From Rickettsiales bacterium (GTDB lineage: Bacteria; Pseudomonadota; Alphaproteobacteria; Rickettsiales; UBA1997), in NCBI GenBank assembly GCA_028040005.1, contig JAOFKK010000003.1, forward strand, positions 1-23,353: DNA of 23,353 nucleotides, in the 5' to 3' direction. The position numbers and the translations under genes were made by a program. The notes under the pieces are model-generated. The model saw only the letters and a list, made by a program, of their open reading frames with translations, ran no database searches and was not told the DNA's origin. Shown one piece after another: positions 15,504 to 22,354 of the stretch. Numbering within the stretch: the stretch's first letter is position 1; each line of letters begins with the position of its first letter.

Positions 15504-17360
15504 CTAATTATTCTTACGCAAGTAAATTATAATTGCCATAATAGCAGCTGGCGTAATACCAGGAATACGGCTAGCAAGGGAGATATTAGTTGGACGAGTG
15601 AAGCTTAATTTTTCAACCACCTCATTAGAAAGGCTCTTAATTTGCTTATAATTTAAATTATCTGGTATTTTTAAAAATTCATCCTTTTTAAAGATTTCAA
15701 TATCTTTTTTTTGCCTTTCAATATAAGAATGATAAAGTGCCTGAATTGCTATTTGCTCTTGATTTTGCTCGGAAATTTCTGCTAATTCTGGCCAAATATC
15801 AATAATTTTAGCAAAATTAACATTATTAGTGGCAAGTAACTCAAAAATATTCCTTTTTACACCATCCTGCTTAATTTCTACCCCAAAATTCTTCAATTTT
15901 GCCGGTGTAATGGTAATTTTTTGTAATTTTTCTAAATCTTTTTTTAAATTCTCCTCTTTTTTTAAGAAAATATCCCTTCTTTTATTACCAACAACACCAA
16001 TATCAATACCAATTTTGGTCAAACGCAAATCGGCATTATCAGATCGTAATAATAAACGATATTCCGCGCGAGAAGTAAGCATTCTGTAGGGTTCCAAAGT
16101 ACCTAAACGAATTAAATCATCAATCATCACCCCAATATAGCTATCTGTTCTACTTAAAGTAAATTCTTCATTAGAATTTTTAGCTTTAAGTGCCGCATTA
16201 ACACCAGCAACCAAGCCCTGCCCTGCAGCCTCCTCATAGCCTGTGGTACCATTAATTTGCCCAGCAAAAAAGAGATTTTTAATTTTTTTAGTCTCCAAAG
16301 TTGGCTTTAACTCCCTTGGGTCAATAAAATCATATTCAATAGCATAGCCATATTGCGCTATTTTAACATTTTCTAAACCCTTAATGCTTTTTAAAAATTG
16401 TAATTGAATTTCTTCAGGAAGTGAGGTTGAAATACCATTAGGATAAATTAAATTAGAATCCAAACCCTCAGGTTCAAGAAAAATCTGATGACGCTCCTTA
16501 TCGTAAAAACGATTAATCTTATCCTCAATTGAAGGGCAATAGCGCGGACCAGAACCAGTAATATTACCACAAGAAATCGAGCTTAAATGTAAATTATCCT
16601 TAATAATTTTATGAGTCTTGGGATTGGTATAAGTGATAAAACAATCAATTTGTGGCACATTAATTTTATCATTTAAATAAGAAAAAGGCTTAGGAATATC
16701 ATCACCATCTTGAATTTCTAGCTCGCTATAATCAATTGAATCCTTGTCAATTCTTGGTGGTGTGCCGGTTTTTAACCTTCCTAAAGCAAAATTATATTTT
16801 TCTAATTTTTCTGAAATTCCATTAGATGGCTCTTCACCAATTCGCCCTGCCGGAATTTCCTTCTTACCAATATGGATTATACCCGCAAGAAAAGTCCCAG
16901 CCGTTAAAATAACCGATTTTGCTAAAAATTCTTGCCTATTTTCAGTAATTACACCTGCAATTTGATCATTTTTGATAATAAGATCCAAAATTTTATCAAA
17001 ATGAAGATCTAAATTAGAATAATTTTTTAAAATTTCATTACTAGCCTTTTGATATAATTTTCTATCAGCCTGCGCTCTAGGCGAATGTACCGCTGCACCC
17101 TTACTAGCATTTAAAATTTTAAAATGAATACCCGCCATATCAATAGCCTGCCCCATTATACCATCAAGAGCGTCAATTTCGCGTACTATTGTGCCTTTTG
17201 CAACACCGCCAATAGCAGGATTACAAGACATTTGACCAATATTATCTTCCTTAATGGTAATTAATAATGTTTTTGCACCCATCCGAGCTGAGGCAGCAGC
17301 AGCTTCTGCACCACTATGCCCACCACCAATTATAATTACATCATAAATATTTTTATTCAT
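15504..17360 (-). CDS. mnmG: tRNA uridine-5-carboxymethylaminomethyl modification enzyme MnmG (GidA)
   Basis: A 618-residue FAD enzyme that, with MnmE, modifies wobble uridine 34 of certain tRNAs. The N-terminus has the dinucleotide-binding IIIGGGHSGAEAAAASARMG (about 9-28), then SCNPAIGGVAKGTIVREIDALDG (about 45-67). The first family signature is GSGPRYCPSIEDKINRF (about 270-286), and the FFAGQINGTTGYEEAAGQGLVAG region (about 369-391) forms the FAD site. The C-terminus (SFTRPTNISLASRIPGITPAAI) is the MnmE/tRNA contact part. Length is normal (about 620-630), with no visible damage. The neighbour downstream is the repeat element; upstream (69 nt) lies the SuhB-like gene on the same strand. Confidence 0.97.
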   Translation of the reverse strand: MNKNIYDVIIIGGGHSGAEAAAASARMGAKTLLITIKEDNIGQMSCNPAIGGVAKGTIVREIDALDGIMGQAIDMAGIHFKILNASKGAAVHSPRAQADRKLYQKASNEILKNYSNLDLHFDKILDLIIKNDQIAGVITENRQEFLAKSVILTAGTFLAGIIHIGKKEIPAGRIGEEPSNGISEKLEKYNFALGRLKTGTPPRIDKDSIDYSELEIQDGDDIPKPFSYLNDKINVPQIDCFITYTNPKTHKIIKDNLHLSSISCGNITGSGPRYCPSIEDKINRFYDKERHQIFLEPEGLDSNLIYPNGISTSLPEEIQLQFLKSIKGLENVKIAQYGYAIEYDFIDPRELKPTLETKKIKNLFFAGQINGTTGYEEAAGQGLVAGVNAALKAKNSNEEFTLSRTDSYIGVMIDDLIRLGTLEPYRMLTSRAEYRLLLRSDNADLRLTKIGIDIGVVGNKRRDIFLKKEENLKKDLEKLQKITITPAKLKNFGVEIKQDGVKRNIFELLATNNVNFAKIIDIWPELAEISEQNQEQIAIQALYHSYIERQKKDIEIFKKDEFLKIPDNLNYKQIKSLSNEVVEKLSFTRPTNISLASRIPGITPAAIMAIIIYLRKNN

Positions 17361-17429
17361 AAAATTATAAATTAAGAAGTGTAATTTACTTAGGAAGACC
17401 TTTGCACATGATTTTCTAATGAAGTATTA

Positions 17430-18107
17430 CTATCTTTTCGCTATAAAGTACCCTTCCCTCTCTTCAATTACTCCACCCGATTCTACAATATATAAAGCTA
17501 AAGCATCTTTAAGGTTTTTGTCAGTAAAAATAATTTGATCAATCTTACCTAAAATAAATTGAGCAACATCAAAGCTAACACAACCGCTAATGCGAATATT
17601 TTTATCATCAGCTAAGTTGGCAAATTTAACATTATCAATGGCAATTAAAGAGTTATTTTTATTATTATTTTTAATACGACGATTATTGTAAAAAAGACCA
17701 GAATTTTTAGCAGCAACAAAAATTTGGTTAAAAATAGGCAAAATAATTGCCGATTCTAAAATTTCCCTTTCATTATTTTCATTAATTTTACCATAGCTAA
17801 TAAAGGAAGAAAAATCAGCAATGGAGCGCGAAAAATTAAACAAACCCTCAATAGGTGCAATAATATAAAATTCGCAATTATTAGGATTATCAATAATTTT
17901 TTTACCAGAGACTAACTCAATATTAGCATTTTGTTCAAATTCATTAACAAAAATTTCAGAAATTTTTTGATAAGAAGCATTAGCAAATTTGGCAGCTGCA
18001 TTATAATTATTTTGTAAATTTTCAATTTCAACAAAATCACGCAATAAAATATTGGCCGATTTTTCAATAATTTTGGTTATTCTATTTAAATTTGGAGTTT
18101 TATTCAT
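17430..18107 (-). CDS. Inositol-monophosphatase-like (SuhB-type) protein with degenerate active site
   Basis: A 225-residue member of the IMPase/SuhB family by overall pattern: ITKIIEKSANILLRDFVEIENLQ (about 10-32) matches the alphaproteobacterial SuhB N-terminus, and FVAAKNSGLFYNNRRIK (about 129-146), CVSFDVAQFILGKID and KNLKDALALYIVESGG (about 197-212) match later parts. The metal-binding DPLDGTxNF motif is replaced by A84-P-I-E-G-L-F-N-F, so both aspartates are gone, and the upstream GEE motif is not recognisable (LVSGKK). D201 in the C-terminal motif remains. It is therefore probably not a phosphatase; a structural or regulatory role is inference. It is also shorter than the usual 260-270. 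Its ATG overlaps the stop of the upstream oxidoreductase (ATGA), so translation is coupled. Confidence 0.72.
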   Translation of the reverse strand: MNKTPNLNRITKIIEKSANILLRDFVEIENLQNNYNAAAKFANASYQKISEIFVNEFEQNANIELVSGKKIIDNPNNCEFYIIAPIEGLFNFSRSIADFSSFISYGKINENNEREILESAIILPIFNQIFVAAKNSGLFYNNRRIKNNNKNNSLIAIDNVKFANLADDKNIRISGCVSFDVAQFILGKIDQIIFTDKNLKDALALYIVESGGVIEEREGYFIAKR

Positions 18108-19084
18108 GTTATTTTATTATATAAATCTAAGGCGCTTAAAAAGCCATTTTCTACCCTACCGGCAAGGAAGTAATCACCACAAATTCCAAGATTAAGATTA
18201 TCGTCAAAAAGTGATTTTTGCGCCTCCCTAAAATTAGCATTGGCATAACGCCAGCGATGAATATTAATATATTCAATATTTTCTCTATTAAATTTAGTGA
18301 TTTTTTGTAGCTCGTCAAGCAGTTTTTCTTGAATTAAATCAAGATCACCCTCCAAATTATCTTTTGCCCAATCATTACTAGAATTAACCAATAAAGCAAA
18401 ATCATCGGGCCTGCCTTTTTTAGAATTATTAACTGAAATCCAGCTAATAATTGACTCCTTCACTAAGGCAGCATCAAAATCTAAATTTAATTTTTCTTTT
18501 AAGCCAATCATTAATGAAAAACATGGTAACATTTCAATCTTTTGCACAATATCAAAATCAATAAATTTTCTAGGCAATAAATTAACCGCCTGATGCGAAG
18601 GAATTGCTAAAATCAAATAATCAAAATCAATAAATTCCTTTTCTTTAGTTTTTAAAGACCATTTTTGATTGATAAATTCAATGTCAATTATTTGCTCTTT
18701 AAGACGAAGATCTAAATTCTTGGCCATAAATTTACAAAGATTATTCATTTGCGGCACAGCAATATAATGCGGTTGCTGCTTATTATCAAAACGCCATTTT
18801 CGGGCAATATTATGACCAATAATTTCAGCAAATCTAGCATTCCAAATATCAATCACACCTTCCCTATAAGCATTTTGGCAAAATTCCTGAAATTGCTCAC
18901 TTTTGGCAGTAAAAAATTGCGCCCCATGATCAAAATGAAAATTATCTGCGCGCCTAGTAGCCATTCTACCACCAATACCACGAGATTTATCAAAAATTAT
19001 TACTTCATTTTTTTGCGCTAATTTTTGAGCAATTGTTAATCCTGAAATTCCCGCCCCAATAATAGCTATTTTTTTATTTTTCAT
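18104..19084 (-). CDS. FAD-dependent amine-oxidase/renalase-like oxidoreductase
   Basis: A 326-residue flavoprotein of the NAD(P)/FAD-dependent oxidoreductase group that includes renalase-like proteins (COG3380 type). The start is set at the ATG at 19084, giving MKNKKIAIIGAGISGLTIAQKL with the GxGxxG motif at residues 10-15; a longer ORF to 19162 would overlap the phr start. FDKSRGIGGRMATRRADNFHFDHGAQFFTA-like sequence (about 31-60) is characteristic. The C-terminal LGICGDYFLAGRVENGFLSALDLYNKI (about 299-325) is the second FAD contact. The substrate cannot be predicted. It is divergent from phr across 56 nt and overlaps the SuhB-like gene by 4 nt (ATGA). Such oxidoreductases are often found near photolyase genes (family knowledge). 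Confidence 0.85.
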   Translation of the reverse strand: MKNKKIAIIGAGISGLTIAQKLAQKNEVIIFDKSRGIGGRMATRRADNFHFDHGAQFFTAKSEQFQEFCQNAYREGVIDIWNARFAEIIGHNIARKWRFDNKQQPHYIAVPQMNNLCKFMAKNLDLRLKEQIIDIEFINQKWSLKTKEKEFIDFDYLILAIPSHQAVNLLPRKFIDFDIVQKIEMLPCFSLMIGLKEKLNLDFDAALVKESIISWISVNNSKKGRPDDFALLVNSSNDWAKDNLEGDLDLIQEKLLDELQKITKFNRENIEYINIHRWRYANANFREAQKSLFDDNLNLGICGDYFLAGRVENGFLSALDLYNKIT

Positions 19085-19140
19085 AATTTTATTTGATAAT
19101 TGCAACAATATTTGTAAAATTATAACTCGAATTAACAAAA

Positions 19141-20520
19141 ATGCAAAATATGAATAGAACAATTATTTGGCTTAAAAATGATTTAAGGTTATCTGATAAT
19201 TTAGCCATTGACTATGCTGCCAAAAATAATCATCAAATTTTATTTTTATATATCGAAGATAAGTCAATTGGTTCAGCCTCAAAATGGTTTTTACATTATG
19301 CATTAGACGCCTTTCAAAAAGATATTTTACAAAAATATAATGCAAAATTAATTATTAAATCTGGTGATGAATTAGAAATTTTACAAAATTTAGTTAAAAA
19401 ATATGATATTAACTCAATTTTATGGAATAGAATCTATGAGCCAAAAAAAATTGCCAGAGATATTAAGATCAAAGAATATTTTAAAAAATCTGGCTTAGAA
19501 ATTAATTCATTTAATTCCTCACTTTTATTTGAGCCTAGTGCAATTAAAAATCTATCTGGAAGTTTTTTTAAAGTCTTCACACCCTTTTGGAAAAATTGCC
19601 TGACTAAAATTGCCGATTTACCTTTTCCTACCCAAATTCCTAAATCACTAAATTTAATAACATTAGATAAGGAAGAACATTTTAACTTAGAACAATTAAA
19701 TTTATTACCAAAAAACCCCAATTGGGCTAAAAATTGGCATCAAATTTACAAAATTAGTGAAGAATCAGCCCATGACATGGCTGATGATTTTGTTAAAAAT
19801 AGAGCGCAAATTTACAAAAAATCTCGTGATTTTCCTGCCCAAAATAATACTAGCTTTTTATCACCTTATTTACATTATGGCTTAATTTCTCCTAAACATT
19901 TATATTATAAAATTATCCCCTATTTTAATAATGAAGATGCTAAATGTTTTTTAAGCGAAGTTGGTTGGAGGGAGTTTTCTTATCATCTTTTATATCATTT
20001 TCCTGACTTACCTAGCAAAAATTTTAAAACAAAATTTGATAACTTTCCTTGGCAAAATAATGAAAATGATATTAAAAAATGGCAAAAAGGTCAAACCGGC
20101 TTTCCTATAATTGACGCAGGAATGAGGGAGTTGTGGCAAACTGGCAGAATGCATAATCGCGTAAGAATGATTGTTGCCTCCTTTTTAATAAAGAATCTAT
20201 TAATAGATTGGAGAATTGGGCAAGAATGGTTTTGGGATTGTTTGATAGATGCCGATTTGGCTGCAAACTCGGCCTCTTGGCAATGGGTTGCTGGCTCTGG
20301 CGCTGATGCTGCACCTTATTTTAGAATTTTTAACCCTATCCTTCAAAGTGAAAAATTTGACCCCAAAGGAGAATATATCAAAAAATATCTACCAGAATTA
20401 AATAATTTATCTAATAAGGAAATTCACCAACCTAAGGATAGATCAAAATATTTTCCCGAAATGATAGATCTTAAAGAGTCTAGAAATAAGGCTTTGTTAT
20501 TATATAGTGGTATAAAATAA
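19141..20520 (+). CDS. phr: Deoxyribodipyrimidine photolyase (class I CPD photolyase)
   Basis: A 459-residue light-driven DNA repair enzyme that splits cyclobutane pyrimidine dimers. The N-terminal antenna domain begins IIWLKNDLRLSDNLAI (8-23). The FAD domain contains WREFSYHLLYHFPDL (276-290), KWQKGQTGFPIIDAGMRELWQTGRMHNRVRMIVASFL (about 313-349) and DADLAANSASWQWVAGSGADAAPYFRIFNP (370-399). By offset with the E. coli enzyme, the electron-transfer tryptophans are W304, W357 and W380, and W382 matches the dimer-contacting W384. Length is typical (about 450-475). ATGs at 19141 and 19150 are both possible starts. It seems intact. It is divergent from the flavin oxidoreductase, and a hairpin with a T run follows 67 nt after the stop. 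Confidence 0.96.
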   Translation: MQNMNRTIIWLKNDLRLSDNLAIDYAAKNNHQILFLYIEDKSIGSASKWFLHYALDAFQKDILQKYNAKLIIKSGDELEILQNLVKKYDINSILWNRIYEPKKIARDIKIKEYFKKSGLEINSFNSSLLFEPSAIKNLSGSFFKVFTPFWKNCLTKIADLPFPTQIPKSLNLITLDKEEHFNLEQLNLLPKNPNWAKNWHQIYKISEESAHDMADDFVKNRAQIYKKSRDFPAQNNTSFLSPYLHYGLISPKHLYYKIIPYFNNEDAKCFLSEVGWREFSYHLLYHFPDLPSKNFKTKFDNFPWQNNENDIKKWQKGQTGFPIIDAGMRELWQTGRMHNRVRMIVASFLIKNLLIDWRIGQEWFWDCLIDADLAANSASWQWVAGSGADAAPYFRIFNPILQSEKFDPKGEYIKKYLPELNNLSNKEIHQPKDRSKYFPEMIDLKESRNKALLLYSGIK

Positions 20521-20588
20521 TTTTTATTGCAAAAACCGGACTGCCGAGATAGATTACCCCACCAAATTAGCTATGCTAATTTGAGACA

Positions 20589-20611
20589 AAAAAGCGCCTT
20601 GATTGCTTTTT
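20589..20611 (+). terminator. Possible intrinsic terminator after phr
   Basis: AAAAAGC (20589-20595) pairs with GCTTTTT (20605-20611) across a 9-nt loop, so the U tract is part of the stem, as in A-tract/U-tract terminators. The stem is G/C-poor. A second structure just downstream (AAAAGCCC around 20625 with GGGTCTTTTT around 20637-20646) may add to termination. Strength is uncertain. Confidence 0.4.
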
Positions 20612-20646
20612 ACCCATATCTTCCAAAAGCCCCTGCGGGTCTTTTT

Positions 20647-20671
20647 CAAGGGGGGTTTCTCACAGATCCAC
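20647..20671. repeat. 25-nt dispersed repeat, copy 1
   Basis: This 25-nt sequence (CAAGGGGGGTTTCTCACAGA followed by TCCAC) differs at only two positions from 21824-21848 (CAAGGGGAGTTTCTCACAGA followed by TTCAC). In the second copy it forms one arm and the loop of a palindromic element; here it stands beside the ACAGGGCAACGG element. It carries no coding signal. Confidence 0.6.
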
Positions 20672-20874
20672 AGGGCAACGGAATGCTAATTGAATAATAA
20701 TTTGGATTGATTAGAGTTAAGGATTACGCAAATCCTTTTTAACTTTGGCAAGACTTAGAAATTTTGCTTTAAATATCTTCCGATATAATAAAATTACCAA
20801 TATATCAGAGGCTTTATATAGAAATGCATTAAGAGGAATTAAGGGATATATTATTTAGCATTCCGTTGCCCTGT
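20670..20874. mobile_element. 205-bp MITE-like element with perfect 20-bp terminal inverted repeats
   Basis: The left end ACAGGGCAACGGAATGCTAA (20670-20689) is exactly repeated in reverse complement at 20855-20874. The interior has no gene. It holds a terminator-like hairpin: AGTTAAGGATT (20715-20725), loop ACGCA, then AATCC with a TTTTT run and AACT (20731-20744). I see no clear target-site duplication. This is consistent with a non-autonomous element mobilised in trans, or with paired fossil ends of an insertion sequence. Together with the neighbouring repeats it fills most of the gene-free stretch 20521-20915. Confidence 0.7.
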
Positions 20875-20876
20875 AT

Positions 20877-20929
20877 AATACATTTCCCACCTTTAAAGCA
20901 ATTTTTGCTTTAAAGTTGGGAAGTGGTAT
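20877..20929. repeat. Short palindromic element, 18-bp stem, reading into the RHH-like gene
   Basis: TTCCCACCTTTAAAGCAA (20884-20901) pairs with TTGCTTTAAAGTTGGGAA (20905-20922) with one mismatch and a 3-nt loop. The flanks AATACAT and GTGGTAT extend the symmetry. The arm sequence is the same as the terminal repeats of the 15184-15479 element, so this is a minimal copy of that family. The sequence is open in the frame of the downstream gene, which has no ATG before or within it. Confidence 0.75.
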
Positions 20930-21275
20930 AACTGAAGACGAAAAGAAAATAATTCAAAGAAAAGCTTTCGAATCAAATATGTCACTAAGTGAATATATTA
21001 AAACTAGATTATTGGGCGATCAAGATTCATTGGAAGTTAAATTAACTCAACATGAAAAAGATATGATGGCTGTAAGTGTAAAATCATTTTATTTATTAAG
21101 TTCATTAGTAGATAGAAAAAAAGATTTAAACTTTGATAATATAATAAAAGAAGCTGAGGATTTTTTGGTTGAAAAAAATATAAAACCCAAGAAGAATTTG
21201 ATAAATTATATAATTCAAGCAATAACAGTAATTAATGGTCTGTTTGGACGATATAATCAAAAGATCAATAAATAA
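20916..21275 (+). CDS. RHH/MobC-like small protein, probable antitoxin; N-terminus altered by repeat
   Basis: With the TTG at 20916 this encodes 119 residues. Residues 5-36 (GITEDEKKIIQRKAFESNMSLSEYIKTRLLGD) match the helix region of ribbon-helix-helix proteins of the MobC/antitoxin kind, which bind DNA or partner toxins. The beta-strand segment that should precede ITEDEK is missing. In its place the frame reads back into a palindromic repeat, up to a TAG at 20856, with no ATG. Either the repeat truncated the gene, or translation starts at TTG (20916) or ATT (20901) inside it. The rest is charged and helical with an FLVEKNIKPKKN segment near residue 85. It lies 17 nt before a PemK-like toxin gene, so an antitoxin role is likely by context. 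Confidence 0.65.
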   Translation: MGSGITEDEKKIIQRKAFESNMSLSEYIKTRLLGDQDSLEVKLTQHEKDMMAVSVKSFYLLSSLVDRKKDLNFDNIIKEAEDFLVEKNIKPKKNLINYIIQAITVINGLFGRYNQKINK

Positions 21276-21292
21276 CTTAAATTAACAATATT

Positions 21293-21685
21293 ATGCAAAA
21301 AGATTTTGATAATTGGAATGAATTAAAAAAGAAGTTAGAAGATAATGAAAAGACAGTGTTTTTCAAGGAAAGAGAGATTTGGTGGGTTAGTCTTGGCCTA
21401 AATTTAGGTAATGAACAATGTGGCAAAGGTGGCCGATCTGTAAGACCTGTGTTAATTTTAAAGAAATTTAATAATCATTTCTTTTTTGGAATACCTCTTT
21501 CATCAAAACAAAAGGATAACCCATATTATTTTAATTTTGAATTTAAGGGCAAGGAGCAGTCAGCTATAATGTGTCAGGCTAAACCATTTTCAACAAAAAG
21601 ATTATGCGATCTATATGGATATGTTGGAATTGAAGTTTTTAATGCAATTAGGAAAAAAACAGGAAAGTTACTCAACCTCTCCTAA
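21293..21685 (+). CDS. PemK/MazF-like toxin
   Basis: A 130-residue protein of the PemK/MazF superfamily of mRNA-cleaving toxins. The core begins REIWWVSLGLNLGNEQCGKGGRSVRPVLILKKFNNHFFFGIPLSSK (about 27-72), with the usual W/V strand, G-rich loop and RPVLIL strand (family form 'EIWWVxLGxNxGxEQxGKGxxxxRPVLVLxK'). It continues with SAIMCQAKPFSTKRLCDLYGYV (about 85-106), the T/S-K-R-L strand of the fold. About 25 N-terminal residues precede the fold, common in this subgroup. It follows the RHH-like gene by 17 nt on the same strand, making a toxin-antitoxin pair. The stop codon lies in the loop of a 6-bp hairpin (21676-21691). It appears intact. Confidence 0.85.
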   Translation: MQKDFDNWNELKKKLEDNEKTVFFKEREIWWVSLGLNLGNEQCGKGGRSVRPVLILKKFNNHFFFGIPLSSKQKDNPYYFNFEFKGKEQSAIMCQAKPFSTKRLCDLYGYVGIEVFNAIRKKTGKLLNLS

Positions 21686-21691
21686 GAGAGG
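21676..21691. other. Perfect 6-bp hairpin enclosing the stop codon of the PemK-like gene
   Basis: CCTCTC (21676-21681) pairs with GAGAGG (21686-21691) across CTAA; the TAA stop is at 21683-21685. No T run follows, so it is not a normal terminator. It may stabilise the mRNA 3' end or slow the ribosome. The remainder of the gene-free stretch 21686-21988 holds the palindromic element and the rpmB terminator described separately. Confidence 0.45.
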
Positions 21692-21783
21692 CTGCCGTGG
21701 CTAATGCCAATTTGTAATTAAATAATAACAGATAAAATATAAAAAATCAAGTAAAAGCTGTTCGCTTTTTTCTGCGTCCTTCG

Positions 21784-21905
21784 CCTATGTTCATAAAATA
21801 TTATTTCTAATAATATTTTATTGCAAGGGGAGTTTCTCACAGATTCACTCCAAGACTCCCCTTGAAGATAAATTTTATTGGAAATAAAACTTCTCATAAC
21901 ATAGG
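21784..21905. repeat. 122-bp palindromic element with conserved loop
   Basis: CCTATGTT (21784-21791) pairs with AACATAGG (21898-21905). Partial pairing continues through A/T-rich arms to a strong inner stem CAAGGGGAGT (21824-21833) with ACTCCCCTTG (21855-21864). The 21-nt loop holds TTCTCACAGATTCACTCC. The arm and most of the loop recur at 20647-20671, so the loop, not only the stem, is conserved. No coding signal is present. It is probably a small non-autonomous or structural repeat. Confidence 0.65.
21824..21848. repeat. 25-nt dispersed repeat, copy 2
   Basis: This copy (CAAGGGGAGTTTCTCACAGA followed by TTCAC) matches 20647-20671 with two differences. Here it forms the left inner arm and loop of the palindromic element at 21784-21905. 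Confidence 0.6.
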
Positions 21906-21913
21906 ATAGTCAC

Positions 21914-21948
21914 AAAAAAAGGCGATGATCAAATTAATGATCACCGCC
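21914..21948 (-). terminator. Intrinsic terminator of the virB2-like/rpmB unit
   Basis: On the minus strand GGCGGTGATC (21948-21939), an 8-nt loop, and GATCATCGCC (21930-21921) form a 10-bp stem (one G-U pair), directly followed by seven T (21920-21914). It lies 40 nt after the rpmB stop. This is the clearest terminator in the window. Confidence 0.9.
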
Positions 21949-21988
21949 CAATGAAAAAAAATTTTTAAATATTTTAATCCTAATTAAA

Positions 21989-22342
21989 TTAAGCCTCAGC
22001 TTCTTTTTTAATAAATTTACGAGATTTTAATTTAATTTCATCCAATTTACCAGATTTCTTCAATTTACTGATTATTTGCTTTTTAATCTTTAAGCCAGAA
22101 TCAGTTAATTTGTTAGAACGGCAATTAACAATAAAATTATCAAAACCACAATTTTTATTAATAGTTCTAATTGCTTTGGTGGAAAGCTTTTTAAATTTAA
22201 CTTTCACACCAAGAATTTCACTATCAAAAGAAGCAGCCTTTAAGTTAGGATAAAATTTCCTCTTAGTTTTTCTATTAGAGTGAGAGACATTATTCCCACT
22301 CATGATAGATTTTTCAACTAGTAAATCACAAATCTTAGTCAT
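21989..22342 (-). CDS. rpmB: 50S ribosomal protein L28
   Basis: A 117-residue ribosomal protein of the large subunit. The N-terminus shows the L28 pattern SGNNVSHSNRKTKRKFYPNL (about 15-34), followed by the basic ALRTI-like AIRTINKNCGFDNFIVN region (about 57-73). The C-terminal extension (LKIKKQIISKLKKSGK and a lysine-rich tail) matches alphaproteobacterial L28, which is longer than the E. coli protein (78 residues). The ATG at 22342 is 12 nt after the stop of the VirB2-like gene, with no room for a separate promoter, so the two are likely one transcript ended by the terminator at 21914-21948. Confidence 0.95.
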   Translation of the reverse strand: MTKICDLLVEKSIMSGNNVSHSNRKTKRKFYPNLKAASFDSEILGVKVKFKKLSTKAIRTINKNCGFDNFIVNCRSNKLTDSGLKIKKQIISKLKKSGKLDEIKLKSRKFIKKEAEA

Positions 22343-22354
22343 TATATATAATAA

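Noticed and set aside
19085..19162. Longer N-terminus for the flavin oxidoreductase
   Set aside because: The FAD-binding motif follows the ATG at 19084 at the normal distance; the extension overlaps the phr start.
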